Below are positions 1-10,651 of a stretch of 64,000 nucleotides of DNA, one piece after another (within the stretch, counting starts at the first letter, position 1; every line of letters begins with the position of its first letter). The notes below the pieces were generated by a model. That model made no database searches and was not told where the DNA came from. It was given only the letters and a program-made list of their open reading frames with translations. Where the stretch lies: contig OX328107.1 of the NCBI GenBank assembly GCA_946811185.2, forward strand, positions 43,018,360 to 43,082,359, given 5' to 3'. The DNA comes from Hippopus hippopus (Eukaryota; Mollusca; Bivalvia; Cardiida; Cardiidae). The translations under genes were made by a program, and so were the position numbers.

Positions 1-92
1 TCAGCTTGTTTATTCAAGCATATTTATAAGATAAAAATCTTGCCGAGTTTCAGTGGATCATATTTTCAGCCGTCGACAGGAGTCGAGGTTAT

Positions 93-334
93 GACTGAAT
101 CAAAGGGGGCTTAATGCATCTGCAAAAAGTATCGACTGGGTTAGCCTGCGCAGTCCGCCAAGGCTGACCTGAGTCGAAACTTTAGCTTCATTTTTTTGCA
201 TGGCAAAGGACCAATGTACCTTATGATTTGGTTGGTTGTTTGACAAAATGGGTTTTACGGATTCACAGTTTTGTGATGTCTTGCTTGGTACAATGCATTA
301 CAGAGATGCATTTAAATCCCAGGAAGCGAAATTC
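93..334 (+). mobile_element. family C hairpin MITE (C-01)
   Basis: AAAGGGGGCTTAATGCATCT then a GC-rich stem-loop at 128-182 (CAGCCTGCGCAGTCCGC type), the stretch ATGGCAAAGGACCAATGTAC and a second block around ACAATGCATTACAGAGATGC. The outer ends are eroded. Non-coding. Confidence 0.7.
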
Positions 335-568
335 CGCATTTCTTCGTTTTCTAAGATATTTCTCTGTAACAATTAAATTACGTTCAAGTTAATCCCCCCC
401 CCCCAAAAAAAAAAAGATTTCTCGAAACATCTCCACAAACATTTCAGCTGGTTTAAATTATGAACTTGACCGAAATCTTTAAGTTTTCACGTCTGCAGAT
501 AAACAGGTTATTTTTAGCTAACCTTGAGTTAAAATCTAGTACAGCTGACCAGATTATGCATAGATTTT

Positions 569-782
569 AACCCTTTATGCCGTTAAGCGTGACTCAGGGA
601 CCTTTTGCGGACAGTGTAGATCAAGATCAGACTGCACAGAACATGCAGTCTGATCTTTGATCTACACCGTCCGATAAAGAGTTATTTTTTACCCCCCTAA
701 AATAACTTTGAAATGGCAACATTTGGGTTTTTACCATTGCCTTAAAAGTTTCATTTAACTTATTTAGGAAGTTAAGGGTTAA
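569..782 (+). mobile_element. family A hairpin MITE, full length (A-01)
   Basis: The reference copy. It starts TTAA/CCCTTTATGCC and ends AGTTAAGGG/TTAA. At 608-673 it carries a near-perfect hairpin (CGGACAGTGTAGATCAAGAT and complement) whose tip is CAGACTGCACAGAACATGCA. The right arm holds the conserved stretch AAAGTTTCATTTAACTTATT. No coding capacity. TTAA at both ends and CCC termini are typical of piggyBac-type elements; the assignment is inference. Confidence 0.8.
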
Positions 783-1090
783 CGTAATAATGTAATAGTG
801 CAGTTTGAAACAAGCTGAGCACAGTAGCTCAATCGGTTGTGTACACAAAGGCTTGGCGTCCATAACACACATTAATTTATACACAAGGATGTAACGTAGA
901 AAAAGTAGGAACAGGCAAAACGCTATTTTACTACGTTGTAAAACAACTTCATCTTCATAATTAAGCCTAAAACTGTTAGAAAAAAAAAAGGGGGGGGGGG
1001 GAAAGACAGGATTTCCAACCTGTAGTAAAACACCAAATATTGCGATTTCATACTATTTCTCTCTTCGATGGAAACGCTCACTATCTCGAA

Positions 1091-1152
1091 AAGTGTAGAT
1101 CAGGATCAGACTGCACGTTCTGTGCAGTCTGATCTTGATTTACACTGTCCGC
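1091..1152 (-). mobile_element. family A hairpin core (A-02)
   Basis: Only the hairpin is clear: AGTGTAGATCAGGATCAGAC with the tip in reverse orientation (CACGTTCTGTG). The flanks do not match full-length arms. Confidence 0.7.
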
Positions 1153-1308
1153 CACAGCGAACTGCGTCGCATTTAGCAGCTTTATGGTGTAAATTTATGC
1201 ACTCTCAATTCGGAGAGCGGAATGCGCCTGGCATAGACCTTGAAACCAATGAGAAGATAAGCTATGTCGGACATCTTCGTAGTCTTTGCAATTTCTAGTC
1301 AAATGTTT

Positions 1309-1533
1309 AACTCTTTATAATACGACAAAATATTAGACTTGTCCAAATTGAAAGCATTAACTGACGACGAATTAAATGTGGCTCATATGATGAAATTTGT
1401 TTTCGAATGGGTAGAAAACATTGAGGGAAAAGGAGAAAATGCTGGTTACCAGCATTTTCTCCTTTTCCCACAACGTTTTCAAAAGGCTTCTTCCTTAGGG
1501 TTGTTAAAACTCTGGATTGTGTCGTAAAGGGTT
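1309..1533 (+). mobile_element. family B hairpin MITE, full length (B-01)
   Basis: The reference copy. Left end TTAACTCTTTATAATACGAC, then the conserved AAATTGAAAGCATTAACTGA, then a stem-loop at 1413-1480 with no spacer at its tip (GAAAATGCTGGTTACCAGCA), then GTTAAAACTCTGGATTGTGT and a terminus AAAGGGTTA. The two ends are inverted relatives (CTCTTTACCA/CCCTTTACCA), near TTAA. Non-coding. Confidence 0.8.
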
Positions 1534-1647
1534 AGTAATATTTCTTTATTCAGAAAATGAATTAAGAAAGAAATAATTCCTTATATAGAAACTTTTTATG
1601 TATCTGCTTCAGGCGTATCGCGACTTTAAATAATGTTCTTGGACGAG

Positions 1648-1697
1648 GATAGACATAGATCAGTCTGCACGTTTGTGCAGTCTGATCTTGGTAGAGG
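1648..1697 (-). mobile_element. family A hairpin core, degraded (A-03)
   Basis: A shortened stem ATAGATCAGTCTGCACGTTT and GTGCAGTCTGATCTTGG. The left stem has lost about ten bases. Confidence 0.6.
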
Positions 1698-1811
1698 TCA
1701 AATTTCCTAGATAAGCACAGTGAAAGCTCTACCCAAAAACTATTTCATATCACAGAAACGAGAGACATAAACTGTGATACAAAGGAAAATGCAATTTTTC
1801 ATTAGTATGGA

Positions 1812-1880
1812 AACCTTTTGCGCAAAGAAGTGGTTGCTTGAAATGAGCAATTGCTCCTTTCCCATGATAGTTTTAAAGCC
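1812..1880. mobile_element. family B scrap, degraded (B-02)
   Basis: GCTTGAAATGAGCAATTGCT followed by CCTTTCCCATGATAGTTTTA resembles the variant core at 25050. Confidence 0.4.
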
Positions 1881-2090
1881 GTCATATTTGAGTGTATGAA
1901 AAGATGTATTTGTTCAGAAATGTAAAAGATTAATGGCGGAATGGGCAGCATCGTAACGTTATGCGTAAACATAGATAACCAAGGAGTCTGTTTCACGCAT
2001 GACGATAGCGAAAGATAGAGCTGATAAGCCGGGAACGGCTTTTAACTAACCCATTTCATCGCCTCAGTCGACCTGAGAAGCCTTTCTAGA

Positions 2091-2151
2091 AGGCAAAGAT
2101 CAAGACCAGACTGCACGTAACGTGCAGTCTGATCTTGAAACTACACCGTCT
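2091..2151. mobile_element. family A hairpin core (A-04)
   Basis: Stem AGATCAAGACCAGACTGCAC with a symmetric tip GTAACGTGC. The orientation is not resolvable. Confidence 0.65.
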
Positions 2152-2493
2152 AACACCTCATCGTAAACGATTACCAATACAGATATTGCAAAACTTAAAA
2201 TGAAAGAAAATAGGACTCCCAGAGTTGAGCCGTAAAGTGCTAAGAGAAAATGAAAGGAACATGAGTGGTGCAAGGTCAAGGTCGAATTGGCAAAATGTCC
2301 TACAAAATTATCTTAGAAATATGCATCTAGGATTGGGCCGTAGGTTCAATGCAGTATGGTCTAATATTAATAAAAGTTTCGGAAGTTTTTTTTACCTTTT
2401 CAGCGTCATATAATTATAAAAACCCCGACTTCTTCTGACGGCTGAAATCAGCTGAAAGTCAAAAAGATTTCTATGTCATAGCTTACAAAAACA

Positions 2494-2552
2494 AGGACGA
2501 TCAGAGATCAGACGGCACGTCCTGTGCAGACTGATCTTTATCCATACCGTCT
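2494..2552 (-). mobile_element. family A hairpin core (A-05)
   Basis: Diverged stem GATCAGAGATCAGACGGCAC and CTGATCTTTATCCATACCGT. Confidence 0.6.
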
Positions 2553-2654
2553 GTAATGTTCTGCCTAATAGTATGGTGACGACAGAAATGAATATGTCAT
2601 TATTCACCTTCGGGTTTGATACATTACATGAAAGACTAATAACTAAACGTGCTG

Positions 2655-2750
2655 CATTTTCGAAAACATTGTGGCGAAAGGAGAATTTGTGCGTGACGAG
2701 CAAGTGGTCCTGCTCCCCACTGTTTTCTAATTTAGTCTACAACCAGCAGG
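2655..2750. mobile_element. family B scrap, degraded (B-03)
   Basis: TTTCGAAAACATTGTGGCGA and CTCCCCACTGTTTTCTAATT keep the stem ends; the tip is scrambled. Confidence 0.45.
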
Positions 2751-2770
2751 GATTGGGGAAAGATTAAAAG

Positions 2771-2925
2771 TTGAGTGACTGATGTTTTACGCCGCACTCA
2801 TCATTATTTCAGTCATATATATCACGGAAACAGTTCACCTATTGAAGTGTTTGATCAGTGCAAGGCTGGGGCTCTGGAGTGTCTTGCCCAAGGACGGGGA
2901 GATGGAGAAAGGACTCACGTTTATA
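2771..2925 (-). mobile_element. SINE 3' part
   Basis: Reverse: TGGGCAAGACACTCCAGAGC and GACTGAAATAATGATGAGTG, matching the tail of the copy at 49748. Confidence 0.6.
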
Positions 2926-3066
2926 CAATAATGGGCTAACCTTGAAAGTTTTAAATGAAATGGTATACACGTGATAGCTGTTGTCACTCGCTTTTAAAAA
3001 TACCTACGTAGGTAGGGAAGCTGTCCCTTTTATGAGTGGCTGCTAAACCAGACTCGAGACGCTTTA

Positions 3067-3127
3067 CGGACAATGTAGATTCAAGACTGCACAGAAAGTT
3101 CAGTCTGATCTTGGATCTACACTGTCC
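3067..3127 (+). mobile_element. family A hairpin core (A-06)
   Basis: Stem CGGACAATGTAGATTCAAGA with the tip GCACAGAAAGTTCAG. The left stem lost the second GATCA. Confidence 0.65.
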
Positions 3128-3259
3128 CATATGGTGATTTAAATTAATCGGCGAATACAGTCTATACGAATACATCAGCAAACATCTGAGGAACATTGAG
3201 ACTGTGCTTGCTTAAAATAGGTTGTTGCTTAGTACAAATACATGCAGATTTCAAAATCA

Positions 3260-3532
3260 CTGAGCTATGCCCTGTAAAAAGGAGACTTAATGCATCCACA
3301 AAAAGTATCGACTCATGTCAACATACGCAGTCCGCGCAGGCTGACCTTGGCCGAAACTTTTTACCATTGGTCAATTTTCTGCATGTCCAAAGACCAGTCT
3401 ACCTCCAGATTCAGTTTGTTGTTTGACAGAATAGCTTTTATGGATCCACTATTATGTGATGTCTTGATTGGAATCATGTATCATGGAGATACACGAAACC
3501 CTTTTTGTCAGAGCATGGCTCAATTTATTTGC
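3260..3532 (+). mobile_element. family C, full length (C-02)
   Basis: TGAGCTATGCCCTGTAAAAA to TGTCAGAGCATGGCTCA; the ends are inverted repeats. Stem-loop at 3300-3358. Confidence 0.75.
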
Positions 3533-3539
3533 TTTCTTC

Positions 3540-3606
3540 TGGACAGACAGACAGACAGACGAACGGACAGGCAGGTAGACAGACAGACAGACGGGGAAAC
3601 AAATAA
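3540..3606. repeat. (GACA)n microsatellite
   Basis: GACAGACAGACAGAC with interruptions, at the right end of C-02. Confidence 0.9.
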
Positions 3607-3919
3607 ACGAACGAAAGCCTAGTTGAACGAGTATCCAAATTTTATTGATAGACTTTCAGTTCAATAATACATGTATATTTACTTGTTTACTATGAATTCA
3701 TCTATTTTTTTTTAATCTGTTTACATTAGCAACTGTATGACATTCACAGAAACGCAACATGTTTTGTTTGCCTATGGCAATGTTTTGCAACATCGCAGTT
3801 AATCGAATTTTGAAATGTTCAGTGACTCGGTGTAAACCGTTTTACTATGACTAAAGTTTGTTCCAGCTGGCTCCATGGCGGTAAACCTTTTCGATTCCAT
3901 GGGAGAAAACTAGGACTTT

Positions 3920-3987
3920 GCGGACGGTATAGATCAAGATCAGACTGCACAGAACGTGCTTTCTGATCTTTGATCTATACCGTCCGC
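3920..3987 (+). mobile_element. family A hairpin core (A-07)
   Basis: A well-kept stem CGGACGGTATAGATCAAGAT and its complement, in the GGTATAG variant shared with the second subtype. Confidence 0.75.
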
Positions 3988-4201
3988 TTGATATGTAAAG
4001 TATATGCCGTTGAATGAAGTCGAGTTTATGTATTTGACACTTAAAAGACTTATATGCCTGTTTACTTGTATAGTGCCGAATACCTTTTACCAGAATATTA
4101 TGTCATGGCTGCGAGGGCACCTATCTATGCATCCTCGTGTTTTCTTTAATAACTTGACAGACAGCAGATCTCCAAGGCAGCAGCTGCTTTATTGCATGAG
4201 C

Positions 4202-4258
4202 AGTAGATCAAGATTAGCCTGCACAACGCGTGTAATCTGATCTTTGATCTACACCTTC
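4202..4258 (+). mobile_element. family A hairpin core, degraded (A-08)
   Basis: AGTAGATCAAGATTAGCCTG with CTGATCTTTGATCTACACC. The outer arms are unrecognisable. Confidence 0.55.
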
Positions 4259-4609
4259 CACATTTTTATTCAAAATTGTTTTATTATAAACTTGGATTCC
4301 TAAATTTTCTTCATTTAAAGTGAAAAACTTTTCTTTTGGCCTGAAAGAAAATTGAAATTATTTTGATTTCGTGGTGAAAGAGCTGACCTTCCAACTGTCA
4401 TAATAAGACCTTTAAAAATGTACTTTACCTCTCATTTGCAAGACACGTGATTGTAAGAGATATAAGTAAGTACATGTAGATATTTACCAGCATTTATTTT
4501 GTAAATGTGAACGTTTGCACGTAGAGCCGTCTCAATGACCTTTCTCAATTTACATTCATTGCAGTGTTAGGTGAAAACACATCTGCCAAAAATTATTGCA
4601 ACGAATGGC

Positions 4610-4820
4610 TTAACCCTATACTACACAATCCCGACATTTAACAACCCTAAGATAAAGGCTTTTTGAAAACGTTGTGGGAAAAGGAGAAAATGCTGGTAGC
4701 CAGCATTTTCTCCTTTTCCCACAATGTTTTCTTTTTGTTATCCAAATCAAATTCCACCATCTAAGTCAAATTTAATGTGTGGCTTGAAAATGCTTTCGGA
4801 CAGGTCCAAAATGTTGTCAT
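4610..4820 (-). mobile_element. family B cut by a SINE (B-04)
   Basis: It begins TTAACCCTATACTACACAAT with a hairpin at 4665-4732. The far end stops at GGTCCAAAATGTTGTC, exactly where a SINE head begins. Confidence 0.75.
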
Positions 4821-4824
4821 GCGG

Positions 4825-5100
4825 GCCGAGCCGCGGTAGGGCAGTCGGTAGCATACAGGACTCAAGAACAGTTCGATCCCCCTGGTTCGATCCCCGGCTC
4901 GGCCAATTTCTTTCCGAGGATTGATGATAGTCATTGCGGCAGGATTCATTCCTCTCTCTCCGCTGACCATCGTTTCGAGGATGGTAATGTGGGAAAGCAG
5001 CCAGTGGCTTAGACAGAATATTGTACGAAGTACTGGTGAAAGAAACTCCAGGAGAGCATGTAGAGGTGCACTGGCTGCCGCGAAATAACTTAAATAATGA
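4825..5100 (+). mobile_element. tRNA-derived SINE
   Basis: tRNA-like head with GAGCCGCGGTAGGGCAGTCG (box A-like) and GGTTCGATCCCCGGCTCGG (box B). The body TTCCGAGGATTGATGATAGT and tail GGTGCACTGGCTGCCGCGAA are shared with other copies. It cuts B-04. Confidence 0.8.
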
Positions 5101-5237
5101 GTAGCCTACAATGAGAAAACATTATACCACAAGAAGAAATTGCTCATAACGAGAGATTTCTCTTTTTGCAGTACTGTTTTCTAAAGTGTTCTGTAACAAG
5201 ACGCCGATCAAAAGCCGTTTGCAGGATGACAACAGCT

Positions 5238-5468
5238 AACTCTTTACCAAACGACAAAATTTTTTTAGACTTGTCTTTTATGAAAGCATTTACAGACGAA
5301 CAATTCACTGGGTCTCAATTAATAATACCTCTCATTGAAAGAGCAGAAAACGTTGTGGGAAAAGAAGAAAATGCTGGTTACCAGCATTTTCTCCTTTTCC
5401 AACAACGTTTCCTGAAGCATTCTTTCTTATGGTGGTTAAAACTTAGGATTTTCTGGTAAAGGGTTAAG
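5238..5468 (+). mobile_element. family B, full length (B-05)
   Basis: Left AACTCTTTACCAAACGACAA, hairpin at 5346-5410 with one mismatch, right end GGTAAAGGGTTAA. Confidence 0.8.
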
Positions 5469-5481
5469 ATTAAAGTAACAA

Positions 5482-5849
5482 TAAAGGCCAAATGTAAACA
5501 AAGCGGATGTTTAAATGCATTTGAATTTATATCATACCATTTAGAAAAGTATGGAAATAATTGTGAAGATGACAATCTGTCATTGTACGGTCGGTCCAAG
5601 TGTTAGTCGCTGACAGAGAAATTAATTTCAAAACCAGGTTAAAACCTGCCAGGTAGCTGTGTCTTTTTGTTACTTTTTGCCTGATTTTAAAATTCTTTTT
5701 TTTTTTCTGCCTGCGACTAACATATGGCCCGACCACACGATAACAGACTGTCATCTCCACAATATTTTCCATACTTTTAAATGGTATGATTTAAATTTAA
5801 ATTCATTATGACACCTGCTTTGATGTTTTGGTCTTTACTGGGCCTTTAA
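5482..5849. mobile_element. family E MITE, about 365 bp
   Basis: Ends TAAAGGCCAAATGTAAACAA and GGTCTTTACTGGGCCTTTAA. Inner inverted pair ATATCATACCATTTAG and TTAAATGGTATGATTTAAAT. Non-coding. Confidence 0.75.
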
Positions 5850-5895
5850 GTTGAAATACAGTATACGTCATAAAGGTAACGGATAAGCCGTAGAT

Positions 5896-6507
5896 ATCTA
5901 AAGGCTTGGTCAGACTGGCTAATGGATATATAACGGGGAGAAAACGGACAAAAACATGCAGAATTTGGTTATCCGGTGACAAAATTCATCTCCTCTGCCG
6001 CTCGAGGCTCACTCGATCGATGTGTGGAGTGAAGAAGCCACACAATGACCGTACATGTAACGGAAAAAACGCACGTTTACCGGATATGTACCGGATAATA
6101 AACGGTCTATTAACGGATATCACTGTACGAGTAAGGGACTTGTACCGGATAAAACGGAAGTACAACGCATGAGAACCGGACAAAACGTTCTTTCAACGTG
6201 CGATGAACGGAAATGTACCGAACACAAACGTACGAGGAACGTACCGGTCACGTGACATGCCGAGGGCATAAATTGTCAGATGCATCCAAAGTCTATCATT
6301 TGCATGTCTCTGTCCGTTTTGTCCGGTGGAAATTTTTGAACATGCTCAAAACTTCCCAACGGACGGAACGGACATCGCCGGACATCGCCTGACAAGTAGC
6401 GGATTCACCGGATAAGAAACGGACATAAAACGGATACGAACGGACACGAACGGATAAAATGATTTTTTATCCGTTACTCGTCCGTTAGCCCGGTGTGACC
6501 AAGGCTT
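5896..6507. mobile_element. element H, CGGA-rich MITE
   Basis: About 610 bp with inverted ends TAAAGGCTTGGTCAGACTGG and CCCGGTGTGACCAAGGCTTA. The interior repeats ACGGA/CCGGA dozens of times without regular spacing. It contains CGGTCACGTGACATG. No coding capacity. Confidence 0.7.
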
Positions 6508-6741
6508 AACTCTTTACCAAACGACAAAATTATAGACTTGTGCACATTGAGAGCATTTGCAGACGACACATTAGTTGTGACTTAAATCATGTGATTTTTT
6601 TTTCTACAGAATGGTAGAAAACATTGTGGGGAAAAAGGATAAAATGCTTGTTACAAGCATTTTCTCCTTTTTCCCCACAATGTTTTTCAAAGCCCTCTTT
6701 GTTAGAGTCATTAAAACTCGGAATTATATGGTAAAGTGTAA
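6506..6741 (+). mobile_element. family B abutting element H (B-06)
   Basis: It begins TTAACTCTTTACCAAACGAC directly at the right end of element H. The hairpin at 6618-6688 is almost perfect and has an extra A/T pair. Confidence 0.8.
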
Positions 6742-6849
6742 AATCTTAAGGCGCGAAATGCTTAATCTCATTTTTTTCGACGAGTTAAAAAAATACAATC
6801 CCCAGTAAGCCAAGAAAAAAAACAAAGATTTGTAATCTTCTGTTTGATT

Positions 6850-6963
6850 AAAGAAGCGGGCGGTATAGATCCAAGATCAGACTGCACGTTCTGTGCAGTC
6901 TGATCTTGATCTATGCCGTCCGCAGAAGCCCAAATGTTTTTGCCTATTGCGTTGAAAGGGTTT
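6850..6963 (-). mobile_element. family A, second subtype (A-09)
   Basis: The hairpin at 6857-6922 is followed by a different right arm, TTTGCCTATTGCGTTGAAAG then GGTTT. The same arm is at 33490-33512 and 36692-36715, so this hairpin is carried by two kinds of arms. Confidence 0.75.
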
Positions 6964-7321
6964 CCGCCTAATCACTATTATTGACTTTAACCAGTCATCG
7001 TGTTTGTTGCCGTAAAGTCGGTCACAAAAATAACATGTCCATATACGCGTTCAAAAATAGATTATTATCCTGTTTCAAAATACATGTAGTGTAGTTTTTT
7101 CTTTTAAATACATATGATCGGCACTCTGGAAAATGGGGGTTTACTGCATCTTCGTGAAGCATGACTTGGATTCGTGTTGTCTAAAAAGTAACCGGGCTGA
7201 ATCATGAGGCAGAATGGTCGTTTGACACAAAGAAAATGTGCTAATATCAGAAAGTTTCGACCAAGATTAGCCTTTGCGAACTGCGTAGTGTGACCTGGTT
7301 CGATTACATTTTGCAGATGCG

Positions 7322-7532
7322 TTAACCCTTTACCACAAAATGCCGAGTTTTAACGACCCAGAGAAAGGAAGGCATTTAAAACATTGTGGGCAAAGGAGAA
7401 AATGCTGGTTACCAGCATTTTCTCCTTTACCCACAATGTTTTCTGCTCTGTCAGAAAAAAGTACCATCATTTGCGCCACATTTAAGCTATTGACTGCATA
7501 TTCTTTCCATTTTGTCGTTTAGTAAAGAGTTA
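7322..7532 (-). mobile_element. family B (B-07)
   Basis: TTAACCCTTTACCACAAAAT at left, perfect hairpin 7380-7442, right end TTGTCGTTTAGTAAAGAGTT. Confidence 0.8.
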
Positions 7533-7902
7533 TACCACACACTCATTGAGCACTGATATTGTGTAATTGAAGTTTGGGTTGTAGAACAGTTTCCCGTATT
7601 GCTAAAATTGGAAATACAGCCAAGTTTGTCTTTATGACCACCTCTAGTCAGCAGGCATCCTGTCTTTAGAGACCAGTGTTTCAGTTACCAAATCTGAAAG
7701 ATAAGAAGAAATCTACATGTTTACTTGTATCAGTCAATCACCTTTCTTAATCAAGCACTTCCTGCATTGATCGCTGGCTGAATTGACTTGTGCTTGTTTG
7801 ATTGTATTGCATAATCTGCTTTGCGTTGTGGGTTTATAGAAAGGGCGGAGGAACGAATAATGAAAAAAATGGTCGTTGCTTTGGACTGGATAATGAGAGA
7901 GA

Positions 7903-7915
7903 GAGCGAGCGAGAC

Positions 7916-7958
<43 letters not shown>

Positions 7959-8170
7959 AGGAGAGGGGAGAGGAAAGAATAGGAAAGAGGAGGAGATGGG
8001 GCCGAGAGAGAGAAAGGAGAGGAGAGAGAGAGTAAAGAGAGAGATGAGAGGAGAGAGGGAGGAGAGGAGAGGAGAGGAGAGGAGAGGAGAGGAGAGGAGA
8101 GGAGAGGAGAGGAGAGGAGAGGAGAGGAGAGGAGAGGAGAGGAGAGGAGAGGAGGGGAGGGCAGGAGAGC
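7903..8170. repeat. purine-rich satellite, (GA)n and (GGAGA)n
   Basis: From 8046 to 8161 the plus strand is pure purine, mainly GGAGA repeated about 19 times from 8059. All long frames here are artefacts. Confidence 0.95.
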
Positions 8171-8413
8171 AGAGGGAAGGGTCTCTCGATCGGTTAAACA
8201 AGTCAGGAACCTAAACCTGAAAAATTGCAATCGTATAATATTTCTCGAAGTTTCAGCCTTGGGGGACGAATGATTCAGCATAACAATTGTCAAAGCTGTC
8301 AGAAATAAAGGTTATGTCACATTATTTTCAGTCACTGCTGATCGTTCTAATCTCTACAAGATCTAAAGTTTAATGTAACTTTAAAGCCCTGCATACAAAC
8401 CATTTTACTAAAT

Positions 8414-8602
8414 TGGGGCCCGTATTCACAGGTCATTATAAATTGGATTCATAGCCATATTCTAGATTCAGAAAGTAACGCAATTTCTGATTGGCTAAAC
8501 CTTTTGGTTTAGCCAATCAGAAATTGGGTTACTTTGAATTTTAGAAAATCTTTGAGAATAAGACAAAGAAGTCATTAACAATGGTAGGTGAACACGGGCC
8601 AG
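8414..8602. mobile_element. family D foldback with inverted CCAAT
   Basis: Ends TTGGGGCCCGTATTCACAGG and, inverted, GGCCCGTGTTCACC. The centre is a hairpin TTCTGATTGGCTAAACC and GGTTTAGCCAATCAGAA with a four-base loop. Confidence 0.8.
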
Positions 8603-8636
8603 GGTCTATTTTTTGTAATTCGATACATGTTTGTTA

Positions 8637-8939
8637 ACCTCTAAGTCTTTAGGAGACGAAAAATTTTAGATTCGTGCATATTGAAAGTATTTGCAGACGA
8701 CAAATTAAATTTACAGTCTAGCCTAAACTATATCTTTGTTTTTGATAGCACGGAGAAAATGCTGGTAAGAGACATTTTGAGGCAATGTGGGAAAAGGAGA
8801 AAATGCTGGTAACCAGTATTTTCTCCTTATCTCACAAAGTTATCTGTTATTTCAATCACAAAATCCTATTATTTGACCCATACTTGACTCGCTTTCAATT
8901 TCGGAAAGTGTTATAAGTTTTGTCGTTTAGTAAAGAGAT
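8637..8939. mobile_element. family B, enlarged chimera (B-08)
   Basis: Both outer ends are of the left type (GGAGACGAAAAATTTTAGAT and TTGTCGTTTAGTAAAGAG), with the hairpin at 8784-8840 and an extra half core at 8755. This suggests recombination between two copies. Confidence 0.65.
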
Positions 8940-9080
8940 GTGAGCTATAAGATTACAAAAAGGAACGGATGAAACTCGAGCTAGATATTGACAGTTGTCC
9001 GACTTTATATGTAATTTGCACGCGCGTGCGTTTGAAAAATCATTTCAGCTGTTTTGCCTCATAATCCCCATGCAGAGGAA

Positions 9081-9160
9081 TTTCGAAAACATTGCAGAAT
9101 GATTATGTTGAGGTCACCCATAACGAGCAATTTCTCCTCTTGCCACATTGCTTTCTTGAC
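9081..9160. mobile_element. family B scrap (B-09)
   Basis: TTTCGAAAACATTGCAGAAT and GCAATTTCTCCTCTTGCCAC keep the stem ends only. Confidence 0.4.
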
Positions 9161-9280
9161 TTGTTTACTTTGGCATGTACATATACGTATGTATAATTAG
9201 TGGAACCTTGTTTCATGATTATTTATATTTGATATTGATGTGTTTAAGTTGCGGCAATCTTGTCTATGGAGGTAGATCTA

Positions 9281-9547
9281 AATGAGCCATGCTCTGGGAA
9301 AGAGGGGTTTAATGCATCTGCAAAAAGTATCGACCCAGGTCAGCCTGCGCAGTCCGCGCAGGCTGACCTGTGTCGAAACCTTTTGCTCTTGTTTAATTTT
9401 CTGCATGTGCACAGACTACTCTACCTCAGAATTCAGCCGGTTGTTGGAAAAAAATGATTTTATGGATGCATAATTATGTTATGACTTGCTTGGTTTAATG
9501 CGTCACGGAGGTGCATTAAACCCCCTTTTGCCAGGGCATGGCTAAAT
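9281..9547 (+). mobile_element. family C (C-03)
   Basis: TGAGCCATGCTCTGGGAAAG at left, perfect stem CAGCCTGCGCAGTCCGCGCA at 9341-9360, right end TTTTGCCAGGGCATGGCT. Confidence 0.8.
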
Positions 9548-9669
9548 TAGTTAATGCGGGCAAGTTTTCAAAAGGCTCACAAAGAAAGATTATCTGGGAT
9601 ATAAGAAGTGTCCGAATTTCGCTTCGTGATCGTCACCGCTATCCGAATTTCAGTTCAGACTTTCAGAGA

Positions 9670-9815
9670 TAACTTGCAGACGACAAATAAAGTGGGGCTT
9701 ATTTCGTACGATTTGTCGTTGAAATTTATGTGGGAAAAGGAGAAAGTGCTGGTGACCCAGAATTTCTCGTTTTCCCACAGTGTTTTTTGAAAGACCTCTT
9801 CTTCAAGGTTCCAAA
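9670..9815 (+). mobile_element. family B, partial (B-10)
   Basis: Left arm ACTTGCAGACGACAAATAAA and a hairpin at 9728-9782 with several mismatches. The right arm turns into unrelated sequence near 9815. Confidence 0.65.
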
Positions 9816-10054
9816 AAAAGTTCCCTGGAATCTCGTTAACAGTTGCATAATGCTACCAATGGCAGAAAAGCAGGAACACCGTTGTAAACTTGCTGAGCTG
9901 AAAGGAGTGGAACATTTCTTCATTGTCATGGTACTTGCTCCACTCCACAGTCCGATAGGGAGATATTTTCTGCCTTTGCAATTGCAATATTATGGGTTTC
10001 ACTATTGCCTTGAAAGTTTAACTTCATTTAGTAGGTCAAGGGTTAAGTAAAGTA

Positions 10055-10268
10055 CTTAGGCCTATCAAAAAATATCTGTGTTTAGGGTTTCCCGACCCTA
10101 CATAGAAAATGCTGCCGACCCTAAACTTTTTACGCTACGATTGAAAAAAAAACTGTCGGGTGTGATTTCAGTACATGGTCCATGTAAAACGTTTCTGGGA
10201 AAAAAAATCCCTACCTACAGCATCTCGGACCGAAACCCTAAACACATTTTTTTTTTGTTAGGCCTTAC
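10055..10268. mobile_element. foldback MITE (family I)
   Basis: Inverted ends TTAGGCCTATCAAAAAATAT and AACACATTTTTTTTTTGTTA, next TGTTTAGGGTTT and its complement, then unlike centres. 214 bp. Confidence 0.7.
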
Positions 10269-10448
10269 AGAGAAAGAAGCAAAAATTTGCATGAGGGAAG
10301 TCATAGTGTGGAGACGTAATAATCATGTTCTGAATTTTGGACGACAATGTCTCATCTACACAAATAAGGCGTAAATCTCCTTGAAACAACAGGAATTAAC
10401 GATAATTAAGTGCTACAGTAAATGTGAAAGGGTTACATGTCGCTCTAT

Positions 10449-10651
10449 AACCCTTAGGCTGCTAAAGCGCGACTCAAGGATCTTTAGCGGACAGTGTAGA
10501 TCTAAGATCAGACTGCACAGAACGTGCAGTCTGATCTTCGATCTATACTGTCCAATAAGGTGATATCTTTTATTCCAACAAATAGATTTAAAATAGCAAT
10601 CTTTGAATTGTATTTGTTTCGGATTAAAGTTTCATTTAATTTATTAAAGGT
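10449..10651 (+). mobile_element. family A, near full length (A-10)
   Basis: Left end AACCCTTAGGCTGCTAAAGC, hairpin at 10487-10553, right arm AAAGTTTCATTTAATTTATT. The last few bases before TTAA are eroded. Confidence 0.75.

Noticed and set aside
7734..8293. 155- and 180-residue frames rich in Ser/Pro/Leu, and Arg/Glu frames on the other strand
   Set aside because: They are translations of GGAGA and GA repeats.
10078..10095. TTTAGGG as a telomere-like repeat
   Set aside because: Single units within foldback family I, not tandem.
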